Assembly: GCA_024449915.1 (NCBI GenBank)
Contig: JAMZAV010002008.1
Span: 58,900 to 122,899 of the forward strand
DNA from: Sweltsa coloradensis
Lineage: Eukaryota; Arthropoda; Insecta; Plecoptera; Chloroperlidae
Length of the DNA: 64,000 nt
Direction: 5' to 3'
Every line of letters starts with the position of its first letter. Position 1 is the first letter of the stretch. Positions 46,575 through 57,990 of the stretch are shown here, in pieces. The position numbers and the translations under genes are program-made. The notes under the pieces are model-generated. The model was not told the origin of the DNA. It saw nothing but the letters and a program-made list of their open reading frames with translations, and did not search any database.

Positions 46575-46752
46575 ACCGTAAATGTAATGAAAAATGTAAA
46601 TCTTTTTTTTTTACTAGACTCCAGCATTTGAAGGGATCAAAGCATACAGGCTAGATGATGTCAGTGGATGTTCACTAAGTAATTTTATACACTTGGAAAT
46701 AAATTTATTTAAAAAATATATGTTATTATTTAAATCGCACCACAATTTGGCT

Positions 46753-46956
46753 CAGGGCCCCTATTCTATAACTTTTACTGGATTGGATTTGTAGGTAGGC
46801 CTAATCGCACGAATCAAGCTCGTAAGTGATGAGTCCCTGTGAGTTTCATCATCATCATCATCATGGTTAACAGACTTGTGACGCATCGCTTTTGAGTTCC
46901 ATTTGTGCAATTACCTACAAATCCAATCCAGTAGAAGTTATAAAATAGGGGCCCTG
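46753..46956. mobile_element. 204-bp foldback MITE (CAGGGCCCCTATTCTATAAC)
   Basis: The ~45-bp arms are nearly perfect: CAGGGCCCCTATTCTATAAC continues into CTTTTACTGGATTGGATTTG, with its inverse at 46915-46956. It shares the tip with the 1-kb element at 40855-41858. Confidence 0.82.
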
Positions 46957-47623
46957 ATCACACAGATTATCAAATAATTGGCACTCATATAATCAAGGTC
47001 TTAGACATTGGCATATCACGGGAGGGCGGTGGTTAGGGGGTCTGAAATTATTTCCAGGCTCATATTTTAGGCATAAAGAAATAAAGAAAAAGATTTTTAA
47101 GCAGTAGCCCTATGTGGGGTGGGGGCGGGGTATACTTTAAGCCACTTTTATAATGCAACAGTATTGTCATTGCAGCTTGGTTGAAACATTAGGCTACGGT
47201 AAGTTGAAATTTCTGAAAACAGGCCAATGGTATGGTATGGTCTGGGTCTAGGCCTATCCCTTACAACTGTCAGTTTTGTTTTGGTGTTTACGGAATATTT
47301 ACATGTTAAAGTAGGCCTCCCTAGGTGGAACCAGATAACCTGGCGGTCGTCAAGGTCAAGCCAGAGAATGTCAATCCATCCATTTTTGTACCTTGTATAA
47401 ATCCACGGATCAATAAAAACTTGAACTTGAACATCAACAATTTGCACACAATCACTAATAAGTGATTTCGTCAATCAATTGTAAAATTGATAGTAGGGCC
47501 TACTATAAACTTATAATTAAACAACAAACAACAAACAACAAACAACAATTAAACGAGATTTATGTAATGATTAATACTTAGCCCAAAGTAAGCGAAATAT
47601 TCATTTTATAAATGCGTTTACTA

Positions 47624-48974
47624 GGGGTAATGTGGGTAATTGGAAACACTTTTAGTGTTTTTAAACTTTGACCTTATTTGTAGGCTAGGGTATTGATAGG
47701 AGAGAAAAAATGTAAGGAGCAAAATTGTGCTTTGGGGTGTAAACTAAATCATGACACCAACAAGAATTTCATGGAAGAATATTGTATGGTATTTTTATTG
47801 CTTTTTTTAAAAACTCGAATTTGTTTCCAATTACCCCGGATATTGGGGTAAATGGAAACAGCCATGGTACAACTCGTAGACCCATATGGAAACTAAAGTA
47901 GGGTAATTGGAAACAAAGCATTTTAAGCTGTGATTCTAACACAAAAAAATTAATACATTATGATACAAACTGTAGATTCTGTGTACATTTAAAGAAAACC
48001 TTCCGTCGCAACGCAGAATTGTACGGAAAATCTCAAAAGCATCACAAGCATGAAAATAAGGCTGTTGTATAAAAAAGTTGTATTTTGTATTTAAATATTA
48101 ATACAATCATCCTTAAAATTAAATTTACAAAAACTACATCAACAGATTGGTAAATTACGTACAAAAACAAAACATGCATCGATTGGGCAAATGGAAACGT
48201 TAGCTGCGGTTTTTTTGGATTTCCTGTGATTTTGGGAAAAAAAAATTAAAATGCACATATTTTCAATGGCATCTTGGTGTGGGTCCAAGACAAAGTCCAC
48301 AGTGCCAAGTTTATCTTTATTGGACCAGCAAATATATTATTTATCAATACCGAATCGTGGTCATCTCTTCGAGGGTATCTTTCCTTCCAAAACATGATAA
48401 TCTGAAGCCTAAGTAAGAAGGCTGTGTAGGCAAACACTGTTGCCAACTTACCTTACTTTTGAACCAAACTTTTAAATGTGTTTCCATTTACCCCTGAAAT
48501 TTGTCCATAGCTTAACATGGATCTTTTGGCTTTGTTTCCAATTTCCCTGTATGTTTCCAATTACACCTAATTCATGTTTCCAATTACCCCCAAGTATGAG
48601 ATAATAGGGGAATTGGAAACATTGCTTATCAGGAGAAACTATGATAAGTATCTAAATTTCACCTGTACCATATTGTGGACTAATGAGTCTTAATTAATTT
48701 CCATCCGAAAACAATTTCTTAAAAACAAAATAAGGACCATAACAGGGGAAATTTTGAGAAGTGTTTCAAATTGAAACAAGTTTTTAGTGTAGAGGTTGGT
48801 TGCAATGTGTATGACATGCATATCATCTAACAGAAGAAGCTGCAACTACTTGCACATTTTCCATAAAGGTCTGGACCATGCTATCTAACAATTTTTTTTA
48901 AATTTGAACTTCACATACGAAAGTTATAAAGGGCGTTTCCAATTACGCCCTGTTTCCAATTACCCACATTACCC
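47624..48974. mobile_element. TA-flanked TIR element with many TTTCCAATTACCC repeats
   Basis: GGGGTAATGTGGGTAATTGG at the left and CCAATTACCCACATTACCC at the right are near-perfect inverted repeats flanked by TA on both sides, as in Tc1/mariner-type insertions. The word GTTTCCAATTACCCC and diverged forms recur at least eight times inside in both orientations. No transposase is seen. Confidence 0.78.
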
Positions 48975-48978
48975 TAAA

Positions 48979-49617
48979 TGAATTGTTTATTGTTGAAGGG
49001 ATATAAGTCGGTCAAAGTTAGTTCCAAGATAACTAAAAAAAAACTCCAGATATTTATGAATCCAATTGTCACATATTTGTCATATTTTGAAAGTAATTGA
49101 TATAACTGACTAGTAGAATAAGTTTTCTCAACAAAAAATATATGGGTGGCCAAACAACGAGAGGGTAAACACAGTTGACTTTTATACCCTTTCTCAAATA
49201 AACGGAAATTAATTGTGATTTGTTATTTTTTGGTGCTCTACAGGCTAAACTTATCAAATAAGCTTAAATCAACTTCAATCAATTCATTTCATAAACCGTC
49301 ACTGCCTGCCAGACGTTTTTCTCATACCTTCTATATTCTAGAAAATGGTATGTTTATTGTTGAAAGGGTATAAGTCATGACTTATACCCTTGACTTATAC
49401 CACAGATAACAGAGTAGGCCTACACTATTCCATCATCTGTGCTTATACCCTTTCAACAACAAACGGACCATGTTTTTAGCTATATTTAACACAAGAACTA
49501 ATCTGACTTAAACCATTTCTTCACCAAACGACGCCGCGTCCCTCATTTAGTAATATTCGATCATACACTCATTTTGGCCAAAAGTTGACTTATATCCCTT
49601 CAACAATAAACGATTCA
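48979..49617. mobile_element. TIR element (GTTTATTGTTGAAGGGATAT)
   Basis: Left TGAATTGTTTATTGTTGAAG then GGATATAAGTC, and right GACTTATATCCCTTCAACAA then TAAACGATTCA, are inverted. An internal pair GGGTATAAGTC / GACTTATACCC near 49370-49400, and its partner near 49440, repeat the tip. It abuts the previous element. Confidence 0.7.
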
Positions 49618-50904
49618 AATATTTTTTTGCTCCTTGGCAATGGCCATTTCAAATTTATCGCTTTTCCGCTGCCAACATACCTAGGGCCTACCTTACTCTG
49701 ATTTTGAAGGCTACGCTGGATTTTGTGACATATGAAAGTTGTCTCGTTTGCCTTCAAAATATTCTTTTAAAACATAGGCCTATTAATATTGTATCATGGC
49801 AAGCAATTCAAAAATTCGAAAACCAGGTGTGCTTTTCAGGCAATTTCAAGAAGCGGGTGTTACTTGTTCTGCTAGCACGCTGGGGGCGTGAGGCTAGCAT
49901 ATTTGTTTCTTTACCGTTGGCCACTTGCGAGGGCATCAGCTGTGCGACAGTGCTGCGATCCCTCGGCGACCGCCACCCTAACTGGTTCCACCTTTATACC
50001 TAATATTTAGGCCTGTAGATGAAAGTAACAGTAGGCCTAGGGGCCAAGAGGTCGTTGTCCACATGTTGACTAGGTACTAGGTAGTTTATGCTAGGGCTAG
50101 GCCTACAACTTAGACCGTTAATGACTAATGGTCCACATTCATTATACTGTTGCATGCGTAACAAACCTCATGACATGATCAACCTAGGCTAAAATATACA
50201 AAAAAAGGCACAAACAAAACATCAATTCACGACCACATTGAACAGCGACAAAAATATACAGTGCCACGACCAAGTCTTTGCAAAAAAGGCCTGGGCTAGT
50301 CTGCAACGGCACAGCACAGAGGCTACTGGCTAGATAGCTAGAGCCTAGGGACATATCCAAATACTGTTCTTGGCCTCATTACTTGGTCTTATTACTTGAT
50401 CTAGGCCTAGGCCTAGGTGTTATTACTTGATCTAGGTCTAGTTGAAAATACCACTCTCGTTCTCATTCTTATTAGGCTACTAAAACATGGCGGCTTCGGG
50501 ATATTGAAATAAAACACTTCCAAATAACGTTGAGTAACCAAATAAGCCTAAGTTATTAAATGTAATTATTAATATTATAATAAATAGTAGGCCTACCGAA
50601 TCAAATTTGATATGTAAACGTTATGTAAACACACATCAATATGTCCGCCATGATCTAGACCTGAATCTAGTGTGCATTTTTAATTCTTATTCTTATTACG
50701 TACTTGATTTCGGCGAGTCTTGACCGTGCATTTCACTATTCGGTTGCTACTAGCTACGTCACGGATGTTATGGGTGTAACAGTGACATAAAGGGAGAACA
50801 AGACCAGGGAATGAACGTGTTTTGTCACTATTCGGATACGTCCTAGCCTAGGTCTTACTGAAATGAAACAGTCCTATCATTATTGTTTAGGCCTAAGAGA
50901 GGGA
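49618..50904. other. AGGCCTA-rich intergenic DNA, no gene seen
   Basis: The word AGGCCTA occurs very densely (for example the tandem CTAGGCCTAGGCCTAGG near 50400). A 99-codon ORF at 49704-50003 has no recognisable features and is not called. Confidence 0.4.
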
Positions 50905-51257
50905 ACTTTTTCGGTTGGGGTCAGTCAACTTTTAACTTTTTCGGTTTGGGTCAGTCAATTATTAACACAGATGATGTAGTAGGTGCGGCTGCCAAGTTAT
51001 GTAAGACTAGGTGTGTCGTCTCTGGGGTCCAGAGGCAAAGCCCCCCATTAAAGATAGGAAAATAGTAAATTAAACCTCTAACAACGCTATTTTAAACGAA
51101 ACACATTTTGCGTTGAAACTCCTTTATTTAAAATAGCGACGTTAAAGGTGTTGTAGGTGCAGTAAGCCTATTTTAGTCATAAATGTGTAAAATTCTAGAA
51201 TAGTTTTTAAAGGAAAAATACTGTGTTAAAAAGTTGACTGACCCCAACCAAAAAAGT
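50905..51257. mobile_element. Non-autonomous TIR element, family T copy II
   Basis: Left ACTTTTTCGGTTGGGGTCAG then TCAACTTTT; right AAAAAGTTGACTGACCCCAA then CCAAAAAAGT. The left tip is repeated in tandem (50905-50964). The interior shares TTTAAAATAGCGACGTTAAA, GTTGTAGGTGCAG and a GGGGTCCAGAGGCAAAGCCC patch with copy III. Confidence 0.78.
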
Positions 51258-51274
51258 ACTATATAGCTAATAGG

Positions 51275-52123
51275 CAGGGTTGGGTCAGTAGAATATTAGG
51301 CGTAGAAAATGCGTAATCTAGGCGTATATATTCTACTGTAGAGTATGTAGGCCTAATATAGAATATAATATTCTACAATGTAGAATTTTTTTTATTTACA
51401 GATAATAAATGATCTGGGGAAGATTTATTTTTATTTTTATTAACATAGGTAGCCTACCCTAGTAACTTGTTTTCTTTGACTAATTTGAAGCCTCTATCAC
51501 TCAGTCACTCCACCAGCAATGCTGTGGCATAACCTGTCATTTTGAAAACTGAGGAGGAAATAAGTCAAGCAAACTTCCTGATTGGTTATGGGATTTATGG
51601 CTTTTATAACCACTGATTGGCTATAGTCTTTATGGTGTCAAATTTGAATTATTTGTACCTAATCATTGCTAACATTTAATATGCCTAGTAGGCCTATGCA
51701 CTCCTATCATTGGCTCATGCGACTCAAAATTATGCAACTTGAAATTATATTATTAGTTATTAGGATTAGGCCTAGAGTAGGCCATTTATTTTTATTATTT
51801 TTATTATTATTAGGGTCTCATACAAATTAAATGATTTATTTATTTACAAGAAATCACCCAATTAAAGTACCTATTAAAATAATACAGGTAGGCCTAGGCC
51901 TACCTACTAAGCCTGCCAAAGGTGTGAAGGATGTCTGCTCCAAACTTAATTTTTGTTTTCAACTTTTTTCTTGCATAAGCCCTACCGGTATATAAACAAC
52001 AGTTAACAAATAAATTAATATTCTACATAATATTCTACATAGGCCTAATCTACACTATTTTCTACGCGTAGGGTAGGCCTAGAAGTAGAATAATAATATT
52101 CTACGTGTAATGACCCAACCCTG
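51275..52123. mobile_element. hAT-like TIR element (CAGGGTTGGGTCA ends)
   Basis: CAGGGTTGGGTCAGTAGAAT at the left and ATTCTACGTGTAATGACCCA then ACCCTG at the right are inverted. Subterminal TAGAATATTCTAC words recur on both sides. The flanking bases CTAATAGG and GCTATAGG are similar but not identical. Confidence 0.65.
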
Positions 52124-52586
52124 GCTATAGGCCTAGGCTAAAGGTCGATGCACAATTGCCCAGTACCTAACGAGAACGACAACTGGAAGAAAGTTTAATC
52201 TCATGTTGTGTGCTGTGTGTGCACAATAAAGCTTTCCGTTCCCGTATCCCGGGAAAGAGAACGGAAACTTAGCCAAGTGTTAACTTTCTGTAACGTAGGC
52301 CTACCCGTTCCGGTAGGCCTACTTCTTCGGTTGGTACAATCGGAATCAAGATGTAGGGGCCTCCTATCAGCTGATTGATGGTTTATAAGCAAGTAATAAG
52401 CGACATAAATTAAATAAAAATATGCGGAACAAAATATAGGCCTAGGCTACCTAGAACACTTATTATTTGATTTGTTCCAGGCGGCTTGTAGGCCTACTAC
52501 TAAATTTCAAAGAGGCTAATAAAAATCTATCTAGATCGATCTATCCATCTATCTAGGCCTAGCCCCTAGGCTATCGGTACTCATGT
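52124..52586. other. AGGCCTA-rich spacer
   Basis: No gene. CGATCTATCCATCTATCTAG near 52537-52556 is a small ATCT-type repeat. Confidence 0.35.
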
Positions 52587-52680
52587 ACTTGGCGGGTCCC
52601 AACTTATTAACATGTTTTTTCCGATGAAAAACACTGAAAAACACCTTCAAATGAAGTTTAACTTTCAATAAAGGTTTAAA

Positions 52681-55600
52681 TTACATTACATTACATTTTA
52701 TTAGTCATCAATTTTAGCACTCATATGCTTACACAATTACAAGGTAGGCGAGTATTTGATGTTGTCCATGTTGGTATAAAGTAAAATCCAATACATTACA
52801 AAGTATTTACAAAATTACCTATACAGGTATACTAAAGTATCTAGAGACCATTCTATAGCTCATTAAAATAACCCTTTCCACAGAGTCTAAAATATAAATA
52901 ACACAGGATAAATCACTGAATATCGTCACACAATAAAACCAGAATAAACTCACTAATTCTTATTTGCAGAATGCAGGTGCAGCTCAAACTGCAAATCAGT
53001 TACCTACATTAGTTTGTGCTAAAATTATTACTAAAATATTCTGAGAGCGAATAAAACTCCATTTCCAGCAGCCAGGATTTCATCTTAAATTTAAAATCTG
53101 TGTCTCCTAAGCTCTCCTTTAAGTAGCCAGGGAGGTGGTTGACTATTTTCCTCCCAGCCTGAGTAGGATCATTATCAGACAACCTTAGCCTACTTTGTTC
53201 CTGGTGAAGGTTGTCCTTCTGTCTCGTGTTATGGGGGTGTACATCACTGTTTCTCGTAAACAACATGGGGTTATCATTTACAAAAACTGCCATTTCCATT
53301 ATATAGATTGATGTTACGGTGAGTACCCCTAGGGTTCTAAAAGCCTGCCTGCATGATCCTCTATTGGGTAAGTTGGCCATAATTCTAATAGCCCGTTTTT
53401 GCAAACGAAAAACAGCTAATGCCAAAGAGGCATTACCCCAGAACAGGATTCCATATTGAATCAAAGATTGGAAGAATGAAAAATACACCATTTTTGCAGT
53501 ACTCTGGTTACACTGCTTTACAACTTTCCTCAAAACAAAACACGCTGAACTTAGTCTACCACACAAGTTCTCAATGTGCTGAGCCCATTTTAGTCTGTAA
53601 TCTACTGTTAAACCCAGAAACATTGCATGATCTGCAACTTCCAATAGTTCCCTCCCAAGTTCTATTACCATCTGTACTGGCTCACCAATTGCCTGGAATT
53701 TCATCAACTGCGTTTTAGCACAATTTAACTTAAGCTTGTTGGCTTCAAACCATTCTATTAACTCTCTCAGTATGATAAGAAATTTGTCTTTGAGACCCAT
53801 GTTACACAGAGCTCGAATAATAATACTAGCATCATCTGCATATAGAACCACCAAGCAATCCAGAGGCAAGTTGGTAGGAAGGTCATTGATGTAAAGAATA
53901 AAAAACACCGGCCCTACCACCGACCCTTGTGGAACACCATGTTTAATAAGTCTCCATTTAGAGTGCGTTATTGTTTGCCCCTTGCCCAAGGCCACCCTCT
54001 GTTTCCTATTACACAAGTACGAGGTTACCCAGGCCAGTGTGACATCTCTAATCCCCAAATGATCTAATTTGCGAAGTAGAAGTTCGTGGTTGATTGTATC
54101 GAAAGCCTTCGATAGATCACACATAATGGACCCTGTTACTTCCTTCTCTTCAAGAGCCCCTTGGATTGCATGTGTAAGTTGAAAGGTTGCCGATTTGGTG
54201 GAATATCCAGCTCTAAATCCGTGTTGGCATTCAGACAGAATATTCTCATCTCTCAGGAAGGCATCGAGTTGTTTAAGAAACAATTTTTCTAACACTTTGG
54301 AAAAGTTTGGGATCAGCGACACGGGTCTATTCGGCACCAAAAAGCACACTAGCGCGGCCCTGTTGGCGGAACGTAGAACCCTAGCAGTAGTGATTCTCAG
54401 ATAGACACAGCGGCAAATAACGTGGAAGAACGTGTAGATGTAACTAAAAAGTTTAGTTTTCGGCGTGATACGTTTTGTTTACGGATGTTGAACGTAAGAA
54501 ATAAAATAAAGACATATTTGTGCTATGGTTATCACAAGAAAACAAATTTTAAATGAAAGAATGGGGCCTGTAAGTGCACCATAAAGTGGACACCTGACGC
54601 AAGGGTTATGTCTCGAATGGTTAAGCATTGGCCTACATTTCTCTTTTAAAATACAACTCTTTACACTTAAATAACAACTTTTAAATTATCGTGCTCTCAA
54701 TTTAAATTTCTTACATTTAAGTCCAGGGATAAAGTGCGAAAACTTATAGTCAGATGACAGTGTGGTGTCACCCACTGAGTTTTCCCGTTGTGTTTGATAG
54801 ATTTATTATTTATTTATGTTCTATTTCTAATAATTATACTTATTGTTTTTTACCCGTCACCGACACTCATATTAAATCGCGTTTTACAATTTCAGACAAT
54901 AATTTTAATTCATGCTTATGTCAATAGGCTATCACACCATTCCCAATTGTTACACATACAGGCCTACATAGCACATAGGCCTACATTCAATTTGTTTCGT
55001 ATGTGATGGGCTACCTCAAAATTACTACACTGTAGTGCGTTTTTAGCAACAACAAAAAAGGAAGCCTATGTATAGTAATAAATTCGGAAAAATCGTTTTC
55101 ATTTAACATTTTTCATAGTAAATACCAATTTCTGCAGCCAAGTATTTTTAGAAGTTTCGTCATGTACTGAATAAAGCACATTTTGTCGATGATTACAAAT
55201 TGACAACATCAGGATTATAGCATAGATGTAGGCCTAATTTATTGACATTTTCAGGGAATATGATGAAAATAATACAAGTTGTACTATTTATTGTTATTAC
55301 ATTATCGCGGGAAAACGTCAAATATTGCACCTTGCACTTCAGCTGTTCAGTGTTATATCAATTTGTTGCAAAATATTTCTTGATACAACAAACAGACTCG
55401 TTTCACTTCAAAAATTTAAACATTCTAAATTTAAATTTGGTAATAATTCCTTGGACCAATACCAATTTCGGCTGGCAACTTTACTTATAGTAGTAATTAA
55501 ATAATAAATAATAATCTGCATATGAATTATTTTCTGAATATTCTTACGCTCAAACATAATAATATACCCAACTATTATGATGATATTATAGTATAATATT

Positions 55601-57480
55601 TTACATTTCATCCCTATCCCATTCAGAAATATAGGAATAGGAAGGTTCAATTTTGGCTATAGTTGGCCTACCTACGCAATTACCCCTACTTGTGGTTGTA
55701 TAAGAGCGTAACAAATGCAAACCGTAGATGAAAATATACATCTTATTTAATGCTTGTGCGAGAAAAGTAAATGTTAGTGAACAGATCGGAAATAATCCCC
55801 GAATTGTCATAACCGGCTCGACTAACACATTAGCGCCATATACGCTCCAGCCCGGAATCACAATTACGCCAGCCATGTTGTGACGTAGCGCGCCGCCAGT
55901 GCTGCGATCTACATGTCGATTTGGTGCCCAATACCTGGCCCTCTCCTGCACTTTGCCCTTCTTAAAAAGTGGTATCACTGTGGAAAATTTCAACTTTTCC
56001 GGAAATGTCCCCGAAATGAATGAGGAATTGCAGATAGCTGCTAGAGGTTCAGCTATGACCGCACCACATCGGCGAATAAGAAACTGGGCACCTCATCCCA
56101 CCCGGCTGACCTCTTTGATTTTAAATCTTTTATTACCTGGCGAACTTCGTTAATGCTAACAGCCTTAAACACATCTTATGAATGCGCCTGAACCTCCCTT
56201 TACTTAGCTTGGCCAAACATGCCTCAACAGTATCCGCCTTGGTATCAATTATATTATCAGCAATATCTGTGAAATAATCATTGAACAATTTGCTACCTTA
56301 TTTGCATCTGCTATTTCCCTTCCTTCAATTTACAGAACAATGGGATCGGTTTCCTTCTCCTCTTCCTTACCTGCAGTGCTTTTACCACCCCCCATGTAGC
56401 CTTTACTTTATTTTTAGCTTCCCCAATCTGCCTGCTGGTATGTGCCTTTTTGGCCATCCGGATGTCCTTATTAACCTCTTTTTTGAAAGCTTGGAAGCGC
56501 TCAAGAAATGGGCGCACTGGTTTACTTTACTTTGTTGGAACAGATCTCTCTTTACTTGACTTTCCTTCTTATTTCATCCGTTAGCCACCCCCTCCGCCGA
56601 GATTTTACTAGAAATTGTCTGAGCGGGAAGCGGTATTGAAAAGTGATAAAAATATTCTTAGAAATGCATTATATTTCCCATCAGTAGCCGGAACCCTATC
56701 TATCCCGCTCCAGTCCGTATCCCTTAATTGCTCTATGAAATTAATGATGCTCTCCTCCTTAAATTGCCTACTCCAGCTATAGGCCCCCCTTTTATTCTGT
56801 TTAGCTTGGCCCACTACCGGCAGACTGATAATTTGACAGCAGTGATCAGAATAACCTGTCTCGATGACTTTAGGAGCATCGTGGACGAGAAGTTTGTAAA
56901 TACGTTATCAATAACAGAACTACTATTCAGTGTAATTCTTGTTGGGGTTGTAATAAAAGCCGTAAAATTTAAAATGCCCAAAATATTTACCATGTCTTGC
57001 TTCTCGGTACTTGGTTTAGAGAAGTCCACGTTAAAATCACCACTTATTACCATGTGTTTTTGTACCATCTTTACACTGCAGCATTTTGAACATCGTTTCT
57101 AACTTGGAAATAAACAGGCCAAAGTGGCCGGATTGGGTGGTCTGTAACTGTCACAATTACCAATTTAATGGGTGATGTTATTTCTAGAGCACACAATTCT
57201 ATAGATTTTCTCACTGCTACCGAGTCCAGGTCAGCTCGATTTTTGTATTTGTAACCTGCCGATTTCCTAATAAAAATAGCCGTTCCTCCCCTTATATGTT
57301 CCTTTCTTTGAAAACATGCAACTAACTTGAAATCGCTATAAGAAACCGACTCCTCCTGACCCCGCTCGAACCAGTGTTCTGATATACAAAATAAATCCAC
57401 GATTTCTTTTTGAGAATCTAGAAATATCTCTATTTCTTCTGGTTTTTTCACCCCCCAAACCTTGCGTGTTGTGATGCATC
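52681..57480 (-). mobile_element. Non-LTR retrotransposon (CR1/Jockey-like), near full length but broken
   Basis: From right to left: an APE-type endonuclease N-terminal part (57451-57071: EIEIFLDSQKEIVDLFCISE, RGGTAIFIRKSAG), its C-terminal part (57068-56814: ISGDFNVDFSKP, SSSVIDNVFTNF), a connector (MRPFLERFQAFKKEVNKDIR), the RT entry (KFSTVIPLFKKGKVQERARY) and RT proper (53009-54340). The RT part carries PNRPVSLIPNFSKVLEKLF, HGFRAGYST, SKAFDTINHELLLRKL, GVPQGSVVGPVFF, the catalytic YADD, and RLQKRAIRIM/HPHNTRQKDNL. The 3' tail is repeated TAATG units near 52681-52695. Several frameshifts and a 1.57-kb insertion (54345-55910) break it. ORF1 is not recognisable. Confidence 0.85.
54345..55910. 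mobile_element. Insertion inside the non-LTR element
   Basis: RT homology stops at ...ARYWAPN (right side) and resumes at VPNRPVSLIP (left side). In between, ends resembling CACTAGCGCGGCCC (left) and GCGCGCCGCCAGTG (right) form a degenerate inverted pair. GGCACCAAAT and GGTGCCGAAT (minus strand) flank the break and could be a diverged duplication. No transposase is seen. Confidence 0.45.
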
Positions 57481-57990
57481 AAAACTTCTGAGCGCCGCTG
57501 GGCTTTCGGCAAACATACGAAGCCGCCTGTCTAGATGCGCCAGGCACTATGGTGACTTGCTTACCATCCCGGTTACAAGAAAATTTTGACTCCCTTCTCC
57601 TACTTTATCCCCTTGTGCCGTGGAAGTGTTATCTACAGCTCTTCCGAGTCCCTTGACCCATCAAGATCTCCTGAACTCTCTCTGCATGAACTGTCCTAGG
57701 AAGAGACCCCCCCTTCGGTACTGCACCTACAACACCTTTAACGTCCCTATTTTAAATATAGGCCTAAAGGAGTTTCAACGCAAAAGATGTTTCGTTTAAA
57801 ATAGGCCTAGGCCTAGCGATGTTAGAGGAATAATTTATTATTTTCTTGTCTTTAATGGGGGGCTTTGCCCCCGACCCCCACCGAGGCTTCGCCCCTGGAC
57901 CCCAGCTAGTCTAACATAAGTGGGCAGCCGCACCTACAACAACAATTGACTCGAAAAAAAAACGTGTTAAAAAGTTGGGACCCGCCAAGT

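Larger units (their letters stand above)
52587..57990. mobile_element. TIR element, family T copy III, hosting a non-LTR retrotransposon
   Basis: Left ACTTGGCGGGTCCCAACTTA then TTAACATG; right CGTGTTAAAAAGTTGGGACC then CGCCAAGT. The right interior (57715-57960) repeats the copy II core in opposite orientation: CACCTACAACACCTTTAACG, GAGTTTCAACGCAAAAGATG, GGGGGCTTTGCCCCC. The left part is interrupted at about 52680 by the 3' end of a minus-strand non-LTR element, which fills most of the 5.4 kb. Confidence 0.75.

Noticed and set aside
49704..50003. 99-codon ORF upstream of the AGGCCTA-rich region
   Set aside because: No homology recognised and no splice or poly(A) support; isolated start in repeat-rich DNA.
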